A stretch of DNA of 64,000 nucleotides from Frankiales bacterium. GTDB lineage: Bacteria; Actinomycetota; Actinomycetes; S36-B12; CAIYMF01. The notes under the pieces are model-generated. The model saw nothing but the letters and a program-made list of their open reading frames with translations, did not search any database and was not told the DNA's origin. The first letter of the stretch is position 1, and each line of letters starts with the position of its first letter. The stretch spans positions 124,001 through 188,000 of the forward strand of contig WGLY01000003.1 in NCBI GenBank assembly GCA_016125335.1, in the 5' to 3' direction. Of this stretch, positions 57,643 through 64,000 are shown in pieces. The translations under genes and the position numbers were made by a program.

Positions 57643-60087
57643 GTGACCCCCCGTACGCCGGCATCCGCGCGCGCCCGCGCCGCCGTGTCGCTCGGTGCCG
57701 CCCTGGCGCTGCTGCTGGGCCTGCTCGCCGGCGTCGGCGCCGGTTCGGTGCTGGTCGCGCCGCCCGCGCAGGCGGTCGTGGCCCCGGTGACGCCGACGGC
57801 GCTGTCCTACGGCGCCCCGAGCTGGTGGGTGGGCGACTGCGACGCCACGCGCTGGGGCCCGCTCGCGGCCGCGGCCGGCTGGAAGGGCGTCGGCGCGCAC
57901 CGCATGGGGGCCTCGTGGCTCGGCATCCCGGTGTGCGGCCCGCGGCCATGGGTGGACGGCTCGCCCAACGTGCAGTGGGGACGCGCCGGATGGGGCGAGG
58001 CCGAGTGGCAGTGCGTCGAGCTCGCCCAGCGGTTCATGGCGCAGGTGTACGGGACGACGGCGTACGGCGCGAACGGCGCCGACGTGGTGGCCAACTACTC
58101 CACGTCCTACGGCGGCGGCCTGGTCAAGGTCACGAACGGGACCGCGGGCAAGGCGCCGGTCCCCGGCGACGTGGTGTCGTTCCGCACCCCCTCCAACCCC
58201 TACGGGCACGTCGGCGTCATCGCGGCGTCGACGGTGGACGCCACGGGCAACGGCACCGTGCGCATGCTCTCGCAGAACGACACCATCGACGGCTGGCGCA
58301 CGCTGTCGGTGGTCAACTGGCGGCTCCAGGGCTTCGGCACGCTGACCCCGTACGGCTGGCTGCACGACCCGGCCGGCCGGGGCAACCCGCTCGGTGAGGG
58401 CGCGTTCGTGAAGGTGCGCGGTCAGCTCGGCACGTGGCGCATCGTCGGCGGCGCCCCGATGCGCATCGGCACGTGGGCGTCCTTCGGCGGCCAGCAGCCC
58501 TACAGCATCATCGACCCGGCCCAGTTCGACCGGCTGCGCTCGACCCCGCGCGACGGGACGTACGTGCGCGACGTCACCAGCGGCACGGTCTACCGCACGG
58601 CGGGTGGCGCGCCCCTCGCCGTCGGCACGGACGCGGCCGGCCTCCCGGGATGGGGCTCGGCGCCGGTGATCGACGTCGACCACTACACGTTCAACCACCT
58701 CGACCACATGCTCGCCGTCCCGGCCGACGGCACACAGATCTGCCGCGCGGACGACGGCACGTGCTACCTGGTCGCCGGCGGCGCGCCGCTGCTCGTGCCC
58801 ACGGGTCAGACCGGGCTCGTGCCCAGCTGGTCGGCCCGCGCGTCGGTCGTGGTCAGCGGCGCCGAGTTCTCGTCGTATACGCACCTGCGTCCGGCGCCGG
58901 CCGACGGCACGTTCCTCTGCGACGGCAGCGACCAGAAGTGCTACCGCACCGTGGGCGGTGCCCCGCTGCTGCTCTCGCGCACGGACAAGCCGATGGTGCC
59001 GGGGTGGAGCACGGCGTCGCGGCTCACCGTCCCGCACGCGGAGTTCGCGACGTTCCGGCACCTGCGCCGCTACCCCGCCGACGGCGCGATGGCGTGCCCG
59101 GTGGGCGACACCAGCTGCTACGTGTTCGCCGGCCAGGCGCCGATCCGCGTCACCTCCGGCGGCGCGGCCGCGGACGCCTCGCTGGCCACGAGCCGGGCGG
59201 TCAAGGTCTCGCCGTACGAGTTCAGCCACCCCGTGCACCTGCGCACCCGGCCGGTCGACGGCACGGTGCTGCGCAGCGCGCAGACCAAGGCGGTCTACGT
59301 CGTGCGGTCCGGCGTCGCCCAGTACTTCGGCGCGACGACGGCAGCGGACCTGTCCTCGACCCCCGTGACGATCGACCAGAACGCCATCGACAACGCCGGG
59401 CTCCCCGGGTCGTGGTCGCACCTGGCCAGCAGCCCGGCGCGGGTCGGGCTGGCCGCCCCGGTGGTCGGCGTCACCAAGGCGCGCTCGGCCGCGGTCCGCT
59501 GGAGCGCGCCGGTGGCCTCGAGCGCGGTGGCGTCCTACACCGTGCACTACCGCCGCGCCGGCACCGACGGCCGCTACGGGCCGTGGATCACGCCGAGCAC
59601 CTGGCGGGCGCTCACCACCACGCACCTGTCGCTCCCGATGGCCCGCGGCACGACGTACTGCTTCCAGGTGCGGGCCACGAACCGCGCCGGGCAGGTGGGC
59701 CCGTGGTCGCCGAGCCACTGCGCCACCACCCCGCTCGACGAGCGCGGCTACAGCGCCGCGTCTTCCGGCTGGCTGCGCAACGCGTCCACGAAGTTCTACG
59801 GCGGCACCGCGATGCGCACCACCCGACGCGGCGCCTGGTGGCGGCTCGACGGCGTGACGGCCACGCGGGTCGCCGTCGTCGCCACCACCTGCCCCGGGTG
59901 CGGCTCGGTCACCGTGTTCCTGGGCGGGGTGAAGGTGGGCGTCGTGAACCTCAACAGCCCCACGGTCGCCTACCAGCAGGTGCTGTCGCTGCCGGCCTTC
60001 CCGCACCGGAGCGGGTCGCTCACCCTCGTGGTGTCGAGCCCGTCGTCGCACTCCGTCCAGCTCGACGGTGTCGCGCTGACCCCCTGA
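57643..60087 (+). CDS. Secreted CHAP-domain protein with six repeats and FN3
   Basis: This 814-residue protein has a signal peptide (to about residue 45) and a CHAP amidase domain (about 55-245; Cys124 in WQCVELAQRF and His189 in PYGHVGVIA). Six repeats of about 57 residues follow (about 255-595), each with DGTxxx...YxxxGGAPLxV; repeats three to five add a cysteine pair. An FN3 domain and a beta-rich end (to 814) finish it. CHAP enzymes cut peptidoglycan peptides, so a cell-wall hydrolase or adhesin role is likely. GTG 57643 has GAGGAG four bases upstream. Confidence 0.9.
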   Translation: MTPRTPASARARAAVSLGAALALLLGLLAGVGAGSVLVAPPAQAVVAPVTPTALSYGAPSWWVGDCDATRWGPLAAAAGWKGVGAHRMGASWLGIPVCGPRPWVDGSPNVQWGRAGWGEAEWQCVELAQRFMAQVYGTTAYGANGADVVANYSTSYGGGLVKVTNGTAGKAPVPGDVVSFRTPSNPYGHVGVIAASTVDATGNGTVRMLSQNDTIDGWRTLSVVNWRLQGFGTLTPYGWLHDPAGRGNPLGEGAFVKVRGQLGTWRIVGGAPMRIGTWASFGGQQPYSIIDPAQFDRLRSTPRDGTYVRDVTSGTVYRTAGGAPLAVGTDAAGLPGWGSAPVIDVDHYTFNHLDHMLAVPADGTQICRADDGTCYLVAGGAPLLVPTGQTGLVPSWSARASVVVSGAEFSSYTHLRPAPADGTFLCDGSDQKCYRTVGGAPLLLSRTDKPMVPGWSTASRLTVPHAEFATFRHLRRYPADGAMACPVGDTSCYVFAGQAPIRVTSGGAAADASLATSRAVKVSPYEFSHPVHLRTRPVDGTVLRSAQTKAVYVVRSGVAQYFGATTAADLSSTPVTIDQNAIDNAGLPGSWSHLASSPARVGLAAPVVGVTKARSAAVRWSAPVASSAVASYTVHYRRAGTDGRYGPWITPSTWRALTTTHLSLPMARGTTYCFQVRATNRAGQVGPWSPSHCATTPLDERGYSAASSGWLRNASTKFYGGTAMRTTRRGAWWRLDGVTATRVAVVATTCPGCGSVTVFLGGVKVGVVNLNSPTVAYQQVLSLPAFPHRSGSLTLVVSSPSSHSVQLDGVALTP

Positions 60088-60102
60088 CGCCGGCGGCCCG
60101 GC

Positions 60103-60531
60103 TCACTGCGCGGCGGTGAGCACCGCGACAGCGCGCGACGCAGCGGACCGCACGCGGGGCACGGCGTCGTCGCGCAAGGGGAGGACGTCCTCGAGCAGGT
60201 CGTCGACGCCGTTGCGGGCCACGGCCTTGAGGCACATCTCGCGCACGCGCCACGACTCGTCCGACAGCGCCGCGCGCACCTCCGGCACGGCGACGTCGTC
60301 CCACGCCCAGAGCAGCCCGCGGGCGCCCCACACGCGCAGCCAGTAGCGGTCCTCGCGCCCCGGGTCGAGCCACCGGGCCGCGCTGGGACCGGCCAGGGCG
60401 ACGACGAGGTCGGCGTCCACGACACCGCCCCGCAGCAGCTCGCGGCAGCCCTCCACCACGGCCGCCCGCCCGCGGCGCGCGCACTCCGCCTCGATGCTCG
60501 CGCGGGGCGTGGTGCCCCAGCTGCTCGCCAC
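60103..60531 (-). CDS. HEAT-repeat-like protein
   Basis: This 142-residue helical protein has VAVPEVRAALSDESWRVREMCLKAVARNG and DVLPLRDDAVPRVRSAASRAVAVL, which look like HEAT/PBS-lyase repeats. The N-terminal part is WLDPGREDRYWLRVWGARGLLW. Such repeats bind proteins; the partner is unknown. GTG 60531 is preferred because GGGAGG lies eight bases upstream; GTG 60597 would add 22 arginine-rich residues. Divergent from the aldo/keto reductase gene. Confidence 0.75.
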   Translation of the reverse strand: MASSWGTTPRASIEAECARRGRAAVVEGCRELLRGGVVDADLVVALAGPSAARWLDPGREDRYWLRVWGARGLLWAWDDVAVPEVRAALSDESWRVREMCLKAVARNGVDDLLEDVLPLRDDAVPRVRSAASRAVAVLTAAQ

Positions 60532-60623
60532 CGCCGCGACCTCCCGCCCTCGACCTCCCGGCCTCGTCCTTCCGCGAGTCAACCACCGCGGGCCCACCCG
60601 GGGCCCGGAGTCGCCCTGCGGCC

Positions 60624-60629
60624 TAGGGT
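60624..60629 (+). promoter_or_regulatory. -10 box (TAGGGT) of the aldo/keto reductase gene
   Basis: TAGGGT ends six bases before ATG 60636; probable leaderless start. Confidence 0.5.
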
Positions 60630-60635
60630 CGGCTC

Positions 60636-61586
60636 ATGCCCACGCGACTTCCCGGGACCGACCTCGACCTGTTCCCGCTCGTGCTCGGCGGCAACGTCTT
60701 CGGCTGGAGCGCCGACGAGGAGCAGTCGTTCGCCGTGCTCGACGCCTACGTCGCCGCGGGCGGCAACGTCATCGACACGGCGGACGCCTACGCGCGCTGG
60801 CTCGGCCACGGCGGCGGGGAGTCCGAGACCATCATCGGGCGCTGGATGGCCTCGCGCGGCAACCGCGACTCCCTGGTGGTGTGCACCAAGGTGGGCAAGA
60901 ACGCTCCCCTCGACAACCTGCGGCCCGAGACGATCCGCGCCGCCGTCGAGCTCTCGCTGAGCCGGCTCCAGACGGACCGCATCGACCTCTACTACGCCCA
61001 CCAGGACCACGACGACGACATGGGCGAGGCGCTCGCGACCTTCGACGCGCTCGTGCGCGAGGGCCTCGTGCGCCACGTGGCGGCGTCGCAGTACTCGGCG
61101 GCCCGGCTGGGGCAGGCGCTCGACCTGCAGCGCGAGCACGGCTGGTCGCCCTACGTCGCGCTCCAGACCGAGTACAACCTCATGGCGCGCAGCGACTTCG
61201 AGACGCAGTACGCCGGGCTCTGCGTGCAGCGCGGGCTCGGCGCACTGCCCTACTACGGGCTGGCTCGCGGCTACCTCACGGGCAAGTACCGAGCCGGCGG
61301 CCCGGCGGTCGAGAGCGTGCGCAGCGCGAGCGTGGACGCGTTCGTGGGCGAGCGGGGCGAGCGCGTGCTCGACGCGCTCGGGTCAGCAGCCGACGCCCAC
61401 GGCGTCACCCGCGGCGCGGTCGCGCTGGCGTGGCTGCGCACGCGACCCGGCGTCGTCGCCCCGATCGCCAGCGCCCGTACTCCTGAGCAGCTCGCCGACC
61501 TGCTGCCCATGGCGACCCTGTCGCTGACCGACGACGAGCTCGCCCGGCTCGACGCCGCGTCCGCCGCCGACCCCGCCGACGACTGA
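60636..61586 (+). CDS. Aldo/keto reductase
   Basis: This 316-residue NADPH-dependent reductase has the AKR tetrad: Asp and Tyr in VIDTADAYARW, Lys in VVCTKVGKNAP, and the histidine in LYYAHQDHDD. The coenzyme-binding C-terminus includes VAPIASARTPEQL. It is close to the YajO/AKR13-like group. The physiological substrate is unknown. It shares an 11-base gap with the membrane protein gene downstream, whose GAGGAG site overlaps this end, so they are probably one transcript. Confidence 0.93.
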   Translation: MPTRLPGTDLDLFPLVLGGNVFGWSADEEQSFAVLDAYVAAGGNVIDTADAYARWLGHGGGESETIIGRWMASRGNRDSLVVCTKVGKNAPLDNLRPETIRAAVELSLSRLQTDRIDLYYAHQDHDDDMGEALATFDALVREGLVRHVAASQYSAARLGQALDLQREHGWSPYVALQTEYNLMARSDFETQYAGLCVQRGLGALPYYGLARGYLTGKYRAGGPAVESVRSASVDAFVGERGERVLDALGSAADAHGVTRGAVALAWLRTRPGVVAPIASARTPEQLADLLPMATLSLTDDELARLDAASAADPADD

Positions 61587-61595
61587 GGAGCCGCG

Positions 61596-62066
61596 ATGTC
61601 CGCCACGAGCCCGGCCGCACGACCCGGCCACGCGCCGCTGGACGGCACGTCGCGACGCCTCGTGCTCGCCGCGCTCGCGTTCGGCGCCGTGCTCGACGTC
61701 GTCTACTGGGTGCTCTGGTACGCCGCCCGCGACACCGTGGCCAGCGCGAGCACGGACGCCTACTACGACTTCGAGAACGCCTTCCCGCTGGCCGACGCGT
61801 GGCTGCTGCTGTGCGTGGTGGCCGGGTTCGTCACGGTGCTGCGCCGCTCGCACGCCGCGCTGTTCTGGCTGCTCGCCGGCGGCGGCGCCGGCGTCTACCT
61901 CGGCTGCATGGACACCCTCTACGACGTCGAGCACGGCATCTGGGGAAGCGGTTCCGGCGGCGCCTTCGAGCTGTTCATCGTCGTCGTGACGTTCGTGTTC
62001 TCGGTGAGCCTGCTGCGCTGGGGCTGGCGACGCCGGCACACGCTGCTCGCCCTCGAGCACGCCTGA
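61596..62066 (+). CDS. Membrane protein of unknown function
   Basis: This 156-residue protein has four predicted helices (about 22-44, 67-82, 91-108, 124-142), with the loop ARDTVASASTDAYYDFENAFPLADAW between the first two. The C-terminus is arginine-rich and probably cytoplasmic. GAGGAG lies six bases before the ATG. I do not recognise the family. Confidence 0.8.
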   Translation: MSATSPAARPGHAPLDGTSRRLVLAALAFGAVLDVVYWVLWYAARDTVASASTDAYYDFENAFPLADAWLLLCVVAGFVTVLRRSHAALFWLLAGGGAGVYLGCMDTLYDVEHGIWGSGSGGAFELFIVVVTFVFSVSLLRWGWRRRHTLLALEHA

Positions 62067-62138
62067 CACATCGCGTCGGGCACCGGCGGTGGATCAGCCC
62101 AGAAGCTGCCGGGAGGACCCAGTCCTCGACGTCGGCGA

Positions 62139-62660
62139 TCAGGGGGTGACCAGCTGGAAGTGGTGAACCGTGCCCAGCCTGCCGAGCTCGGTGGCGCCAG
62201 CGCAGAAGCAGACGGACTCAGTGCCTGCCGGCGCGCTGCCGTCCGCGGGGATCTGCTCGACGATCCAGTTGTCCACATGGTTCGGGTCGCGGGGCATGGC
62301 CTCGTGGAACGACCCCTGGACCTGAAGCAGGTAGACGTGGGCGTGATTGTCCCGGTCTCCCAAGGGAGGGGCGACGGCCGACACGGCAGCGAGGTTCGTC
62401 CGCGTCCATCGGAAGTCGGACGTCACGCTGTAGCCCGGCTTCGTGGCGATGGCGATGGCCGCCTCCAGGACTGCGCTCGGGGGGACCAGGTCCGCGCCCG
62501 ACACACGCGCGGCCGGGCTCGCACTGGCCGTCGACGCGTTCGAGGTGGTCTCTGCAGGTGCCGCGCTGCAGGCGGTCGCGGCGAGCAGGAGCGCGGACCC
62601 GGCGACGAGGGGAGCTCGCGGAACTGGTGCTGCGCGTGTGCCACGAGTCCCCCGCTGCAT
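62139..62660 (-). CDS. Lipoprotein of unknown function
   Basis: This 173-residue protein has a lipoprotein signal (GSALLLAATAC lipobox) and a Ser/Thr/Ala linker. The globular domain contains TNLAAVSAVAPPLGD, NHAHVYLLQVQGSFHEAMP, DNWIVEQIPADG and a CFCAG cysteine pair. CACACT six bases before ATG 62660 supports the start. No family is recognised. It has more T/A-rich codons than its neighbours. Confidence 0.78.
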   Translation of the reverse strand: MQRGTRGTRAAPVPRAPLVAGSALLLAATACSAAPAETTSNASTASASPAARVSGADLVPPSAVLEAAIAIATKPGYSVTSDFRWTRTNLAAVSAVAPPLGDRDNHAHVYLLQVQGSFHEAMPRDPNHVDNWIVEQIPADGSAPAGTESVCFCAGATELGRLGTVHHFQLVTP

Positions 62661-62666
62661 AGCCCG

Positions 62667-62672
62667 AGTGTG
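62667..62672 (-). promoter_or_regulatory. -10 box (CACACT) of the lipoprotein gene
   Basis: Minus-strand CACACT ends six bases before ATG 62660. Confidence 0.35.
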
Positions 62673-62773
62673 CCGTACCCCTGTCGGGCCGGCGAGTACC
62701 GGAGCAGCTGAGCGGTGGTCGCGCAGCTGTTCCGCCCCAGGGGAACCCGTTCGGCGCTGGGGTTGTCGGCGGG

Positions 62774-62779
62774 TACGCT
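62774..62779 (+). promoter_or_regulatory. Candidate -10 box (TACGCT) of the patatin gene
   Basis: TACGCT would start transcription near 62786, giving a 130-base leader that contains the short ORF at 62817. Confidence 0.35.
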
Positions 62780-62816
62780 CGCGGCGACCGTGAGGTGACG
62801 CGAGGAGGTGAGCCCG

Positions 62817-62870
62817 GTGCACGTGCCATCCATCCAGGGCGCTCCTCCCCGCTCACGACCGCGCGACTGA
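62817..62870 (+). CDS. Possible 17-residue leader peptide
   Basis: GTG 62817, nine bases after GAGGAGG, opens MHVPSIQGAPPRSRPRD and stops at TGA 62868-62870, 47 bases before the patatin ATG. The strong ribosome site argues for translation. No attenuation hairpin or repeated regulatory codon is clear. Confidence 0.3.
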   Translation: MHVPSIQGAPPRSRPRD

Positions 62871-62917
62871 CCGTCCCGTCGCGGGAGCGCCGCCGAGAAC
62901 CGGCGAAGGTTGCGACC

Positions 62918-63823
62918 ATGCAGAACCAGTTCCCGCACGACCCCATCTCCCCTTCAGGCACGGCCCTCGTCCTCGGCGGCGGCGGGTCGGCCGGCAACGC
63001 CTGGCTCATCGGCGTGGTGGCCGGGCTGCACGAGGCAGGCATCGACCTCACCGACGCCGACCTCGTGATCGGCACCTCGGCCGGGTCGACCGCGGCCGCG
63101 CAGCTCACGAGCGGCACAGGCCCGGCGGAGCTGCTCGCGGCGATCCTCGCCGCCGAGCCGGCCGCGTCGCCGCCGCCTGCCCGCAGCGGCGGCACCGCCG
63201 CGGCCGCGGACCACATGGCGCGCACCGCGGCGATGATCGCGGAGTCGCGCGACGTCGCGGACCTGCGGCGTCGCGTGGGATCCGCTGCGCTCGAACGGCT
63301 CGCCGCGTCGCCGGCCGGCACCGCCGCGCGATGGCGGTCCGTCGTCGCCGCCCGCCTGCCCGATGCGCGCTGGCCGCAGCGACGGTTGCTCATCACCGCC
63401 GTCGACGCGCGCACGGGCGAGCCGGTCGTGCTGCAGGCGGGCAGCGGCATCGACCTCGTCGACGCCGTGGCCGCCAGCTGCTCGAGCTCGGTCGCCTACC
63501 CGGTCGGCGACCGCGCCTACGTCGACGGCGGCTACCGCACCAACGCCGACAACGCCGACCTCGCGGCAGGGTGCGCGCGGGTGCTGGTGCTCTCGCCGCT
63601 CGGCGGTCGGTCGCGCACGCCGCTCGCCTGGGGCACGCACCTCGCCACCCAGGTGGAGGCGCTGCGTGCAGGCGGCAGCACGGTCGAGGTCGTCGTGCCG
63701 GACGACGACGCCGAGCACCTGTTCGGCGCGAACGCGATGGACCCGGCGAACCGTCCGCCCGCGGCACGTGCCGGGCACGCGCAGGGGCTCGCACTGGCCG
63801 AGCGGCTCCGGTCCTGGTGGTGA
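62918..63823 (+). CDS. Patatin-like phospholipase
   Basis: This 301-residue acyl hydrolase has the patatin oxyanion loop LVLGGGGSAGNAWLIG, the nucleophile in VIGTSAGSTAAAQ (GxSxG) and the catalytic aspartate in YVDGGYRTNADNADL (DGG). Members hydrolyse phospholipids or neutral lipids. No signal peptide is seen. GAAGG lies before ATG 62918; a longer frame from 62795 would add an arginine-rich leader and is less likely. Confidence 0.92.
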   Translation: MQNQFPHDPISPSGTALVLGGGGSAGNAWLIGVVAGLHEAGIDLTDADLVIGTSAGSTAAAQLTSGTGPAELLAAILAAEPAASPPPARSGGTAAAADHMARTAAMIAESRDVADLRRRVGSAALERLAASPAGTAARWRSVVAARLPDARWPQRRLLITAVDARTGEPVVLQAGSGIDLVDAVAASCSSSVAYPVGDRAYVDGGYRTNADNADLAAGCARVLVLSPLGGRSRTPLAWGTHLATQVEALRAGGSTVEVVVPDDDAEHLFGANAMDPANRPPAARAGHAQGLALAERLRSWW

Positions 63824-63842
63824 CGAGGGCCGTACGGCGGCG

Positions 63843-64000
63843 TCAGCCGCCGAGGACGGCCTTGCGCACGAAGCGGGCGAAGTAGGGCTTGCCCGCCGCG
63901 CTGAGGTGCAGCCCGTCGATGAACCACGACGTGTGCCCCGCCGAGTAGGACTTCCAGTCGGCGACCACGACGTTGGGGTGGTTGCGCGCGACGTCGCGCA
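63843..64000 (-). CDS. C-terminus of an SGNH-type hydrolase/acyltransferase (partial)
   Basis: Only the last 52 codons lie in the window; the gene runs in from the right edge and stops at TGA 63845-63843. The visible end includes NHPNVVVADWKSYSAGH, the SGNH block-V pair in FIDGLHLSAAGK (D-x-x-H) and YFARFVRKAVLGG. This matches the periplasmic SGNH domain at the end of many OafA-type peptidoglycan or polysaccharide acyltransferases, but a free esterase is possible. Confidence 0.75.
   Translation of the reverse strand, partial: RDVARNHPNVVVADWKSYSAGHTSWFIDGLHLSAAGKPYFARFVRKAVLGG

Noticed and set aside
1-64000. CRISPR arrays, insertion sequences or prophage
   Set aside because: No repeat-spacer pattern, transposase, integrase or phage structural gene was seen.

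Overview
The window is chromosomal DNA from a very GC-rich actinobacterium (Actinomycetota). I cannot name the genus. The evidence is the strong G/C third-position bias, the many GTG starts, a sigR-rsrA pair with a 24-residue bL37-type ribosomal protein gene beside it, a polyphosphate glucokinase, a single-anchor succinate dehydrogenase, and many start codons sitting 6-8 bases after a TANNNT-like -10 box (the leaderless pattern known in actinobacteria). No tRNA, rRNA, CRISPR array, transposase or phage gene was recognised, and the gene order looks like stable core chromosome with lineage-specific islands.

Layout. 1-10 kb: tail of a proline-rich gene, an unknown two-domain protein, bL37, the thiol-oxidative stress pair rsrA/sigR with a likely sigma-R autoregulatory promoter and two translation starts, an alpha/beta hydrolase coupled to an SRAP (YedK/HMCES) protein, the aroA-rsgA operon, a GNAT protein, a RibD-C/DHFR-like reductase with a DUF2231 membrane protein, hisN and an unknown membrane protein. 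10-25 kb: a CBS-pair protein, a cytochrome P450, a GNAT-AAA ATPase fusion, fdhD, a flavin amine oxidase, a lipoprotein, sdhCAB, an M20 peptidase, a MetE-like protein, a DUF1015 protein, ppgK and an alkB-like gene with a candidate LexA box. 25-42 kb: a DHA2 transporter, a HipA-like kinase/DUF3037/CLC operon, a CopD-CtaG fusion, an ACAD10-type phosphotransferase, a phosphorelay island (response regulator, two hybrid kinases, convergent Hpt protein), an acetyl-CoA hydrolase/transferase, an ABM monooxygenase, a MerB-like protein and a pentapeptide-repeat protein.

42-64 kb: a three-part kinase/M23-like/class III aminotransferase fusion (probable kinase plus phospho-lyase), efeO-efeB without efeU, ppk2, a cupin, a 1070-residue secreted subtilase coupled to a small P-loop kinase, and a six-gene minus-strand operon (57.2 to 52.9 kb). 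That operon encodes ApbE, a ferric-reductase-like membrane protein, a NuoF-like protein, a ferredoxin and two exported coiled-coil proteins with serine-rich tails that both end near a TSTGASG motif. Then come a secreted CHAP protein with six repeats, a HEAT-like protein, an aldo/keto reductase, a membrane protein, a lipoprotein, a patatin-like protein and the C-terminus of an SGNH-type protein cut by the window edge.

The most interesting system is the 52.9-57.2 kb operon. It looks like a trans-membrane electron conduit that uses ApbE-type flavinylation, but in place of the usual FMN-binding-domain protein it has two short disordered carriers with a minimal flavinylation-like motif. Other points of note are the dual-start sigR locus, the candidate SOS box on alkB, the GNAT-AAA fusion and the window-wide leaderless promoter signature.
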